Origin: Oscillospiraceae bacterium UBA3851
GTDB taxonomy: Bacteria; Bacillota; Clostridia; Oscillospirales; Oscillospiraceae
Assembly (NCBI GenBank): GCA_002392625.1
Contig: DGHJ01000030.1
Location: 4,376 to 9,467 of the forward strand
Length of the DNA: 5,092 nt
Direction of reading: 5' to 3'
The notes beneath the pieces are model-generated. The model saw only the letters and a list, made by a program, of their open reading frames with translations. It searched no databases and had not been told where the DNA came from. Shown here in pieces: positions 4,789 through 5,092 of the stretch (position 1 is its first letter; every line of letters starts with the position of its first letter). The position numbers and the translations under genes are program-made.

Positions 4789-5092
4789 AAAATCTCATCG
4801 ACATCATGCAGATGAGCACGGACGAGCTGCAGGAGCTCATCGACCGTGCCCTGGACATCATCGCCAATCCGGCCAAGTATGCCGAATCCTGCCGCGGCAA
4901 AAAGCTGGCCACGCTGTTCTTCGAGCCCTCCACCCGCACCCGGTTGAGCTTTGAGGCGGCCATGTACGAGCTGGGCGGCAACGTCATCGGCTTCTCTGAG
5001 GCCAACAGCAGCTCCGCCGCCAAGGGAGAGAGTGTAGCGGACACCGTGCGTACCGTGGGCTGCTACACCGACATCATCGCCATGCGCCATCC
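4785..5092 (+). CDS. pyrB: Aspartate carbamoyltransferase catalytic subunit PyrB (5' part, cut by the window edge)
   Basis: PyrB condenses carbamoyl phosphate with aspartate to carbamoyl aspartate, the second step of the pathway. Only the first 102 residues are present, roughly the first third of a protein usually about 300 residues long. They contain the carbamoyl phosphate site FFEPSTRTR (45-53), which is typical of ATCase; ornithine carbamoyltransferases usually have a different residue pattern before STRTR. The second ATCase marker is SSSAAKGES (75-83), the loop whose Ser and Lys80 reach into the neighbouring active site. The final Arg101-His102 matches the conserved RHP. Translation starts at the ATG within the pyrE stop (ATGA), with AGGAGGT at 4773-4779. 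The frame is open to the window edge. Whether a regulatory pyrI follows cannot be seen. Confidence 0.96.
   Translation, partial: MKNLIDIMQMSTDELQELIDRALDIIANPAKYAESCRGKKLATLFFEPSTRTRLSFEAAMYELGGNVIGFSEANSSSAAKGESVADTVRTVGCYTDIIAMRH

Overview
This window carries most of a de novo pyrimidine (UMP) biosynthesis operon on the + strand, preceded by about 500 bases of non-coding and leader sequence. The GC-rich coding, strong AGGAGG Shine-Dalgarno sites, tightly overlapping genes and paired PyrK/PyrD (class 1B, NAD-dependent dihydroorotate dehydrogenase) suggest a Gram-positive anaerobe of the Clostridia, possibly an Oscillospiraceae-like gut bacterium. The taxonomic guess is inference; no marker gene is present.

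Layout. Bases 1-403 hold no gene I can support. They contain a perfect 15-bp hairpin (3-37), a second hairpin (50-80), a terminator-shaped hairpin with a short U tail (133-174) and a pentanucleotide tandem repeat (175-198). At 404-432 lies a near-consensus housekeeping promoter (TTGACA, 17-bp spacer, TATACT). Its predicted transcript has a leader of roughly 66 nt. This leader contains a compact hairpin followed by six T (464-491), immediately before the pyrC Shine-Dalgarno site. This is the best candidate for operon control.

The genes then run pyrC (506-1786), pyrK (1783-2520), pyrD (2508-3422), pyrF (3419-4120), pyrE (4147-4788) and the 5' part of pyrB (4785 to the window edge). Four of the five junctions overlap by 4 or 13 bases; only pyrF-pyrE has a gap (26 bases). 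The pathway runs PyrB (carbamoyl aspartate), PyrC (dihydroorotate), PyrD with PyrK (orotate, electrons passed to NAD+), PyrE (OMP, using PRPP), PyrF (UMP). Only carbamoyl phosphate synthase is missing from the set in view, and no pyrR regulator gene is visible.

I see no mobile element, CRISPR array, RNA gene or unknown protein system. The coding part is a conventional pyr operon. The parts worth a second look are all in the first 505 bases: the attenuator-like leader, its alternative pairing with the ribosome binding site, a palindrome inside the promoter spacer, and the folded upstream segment.
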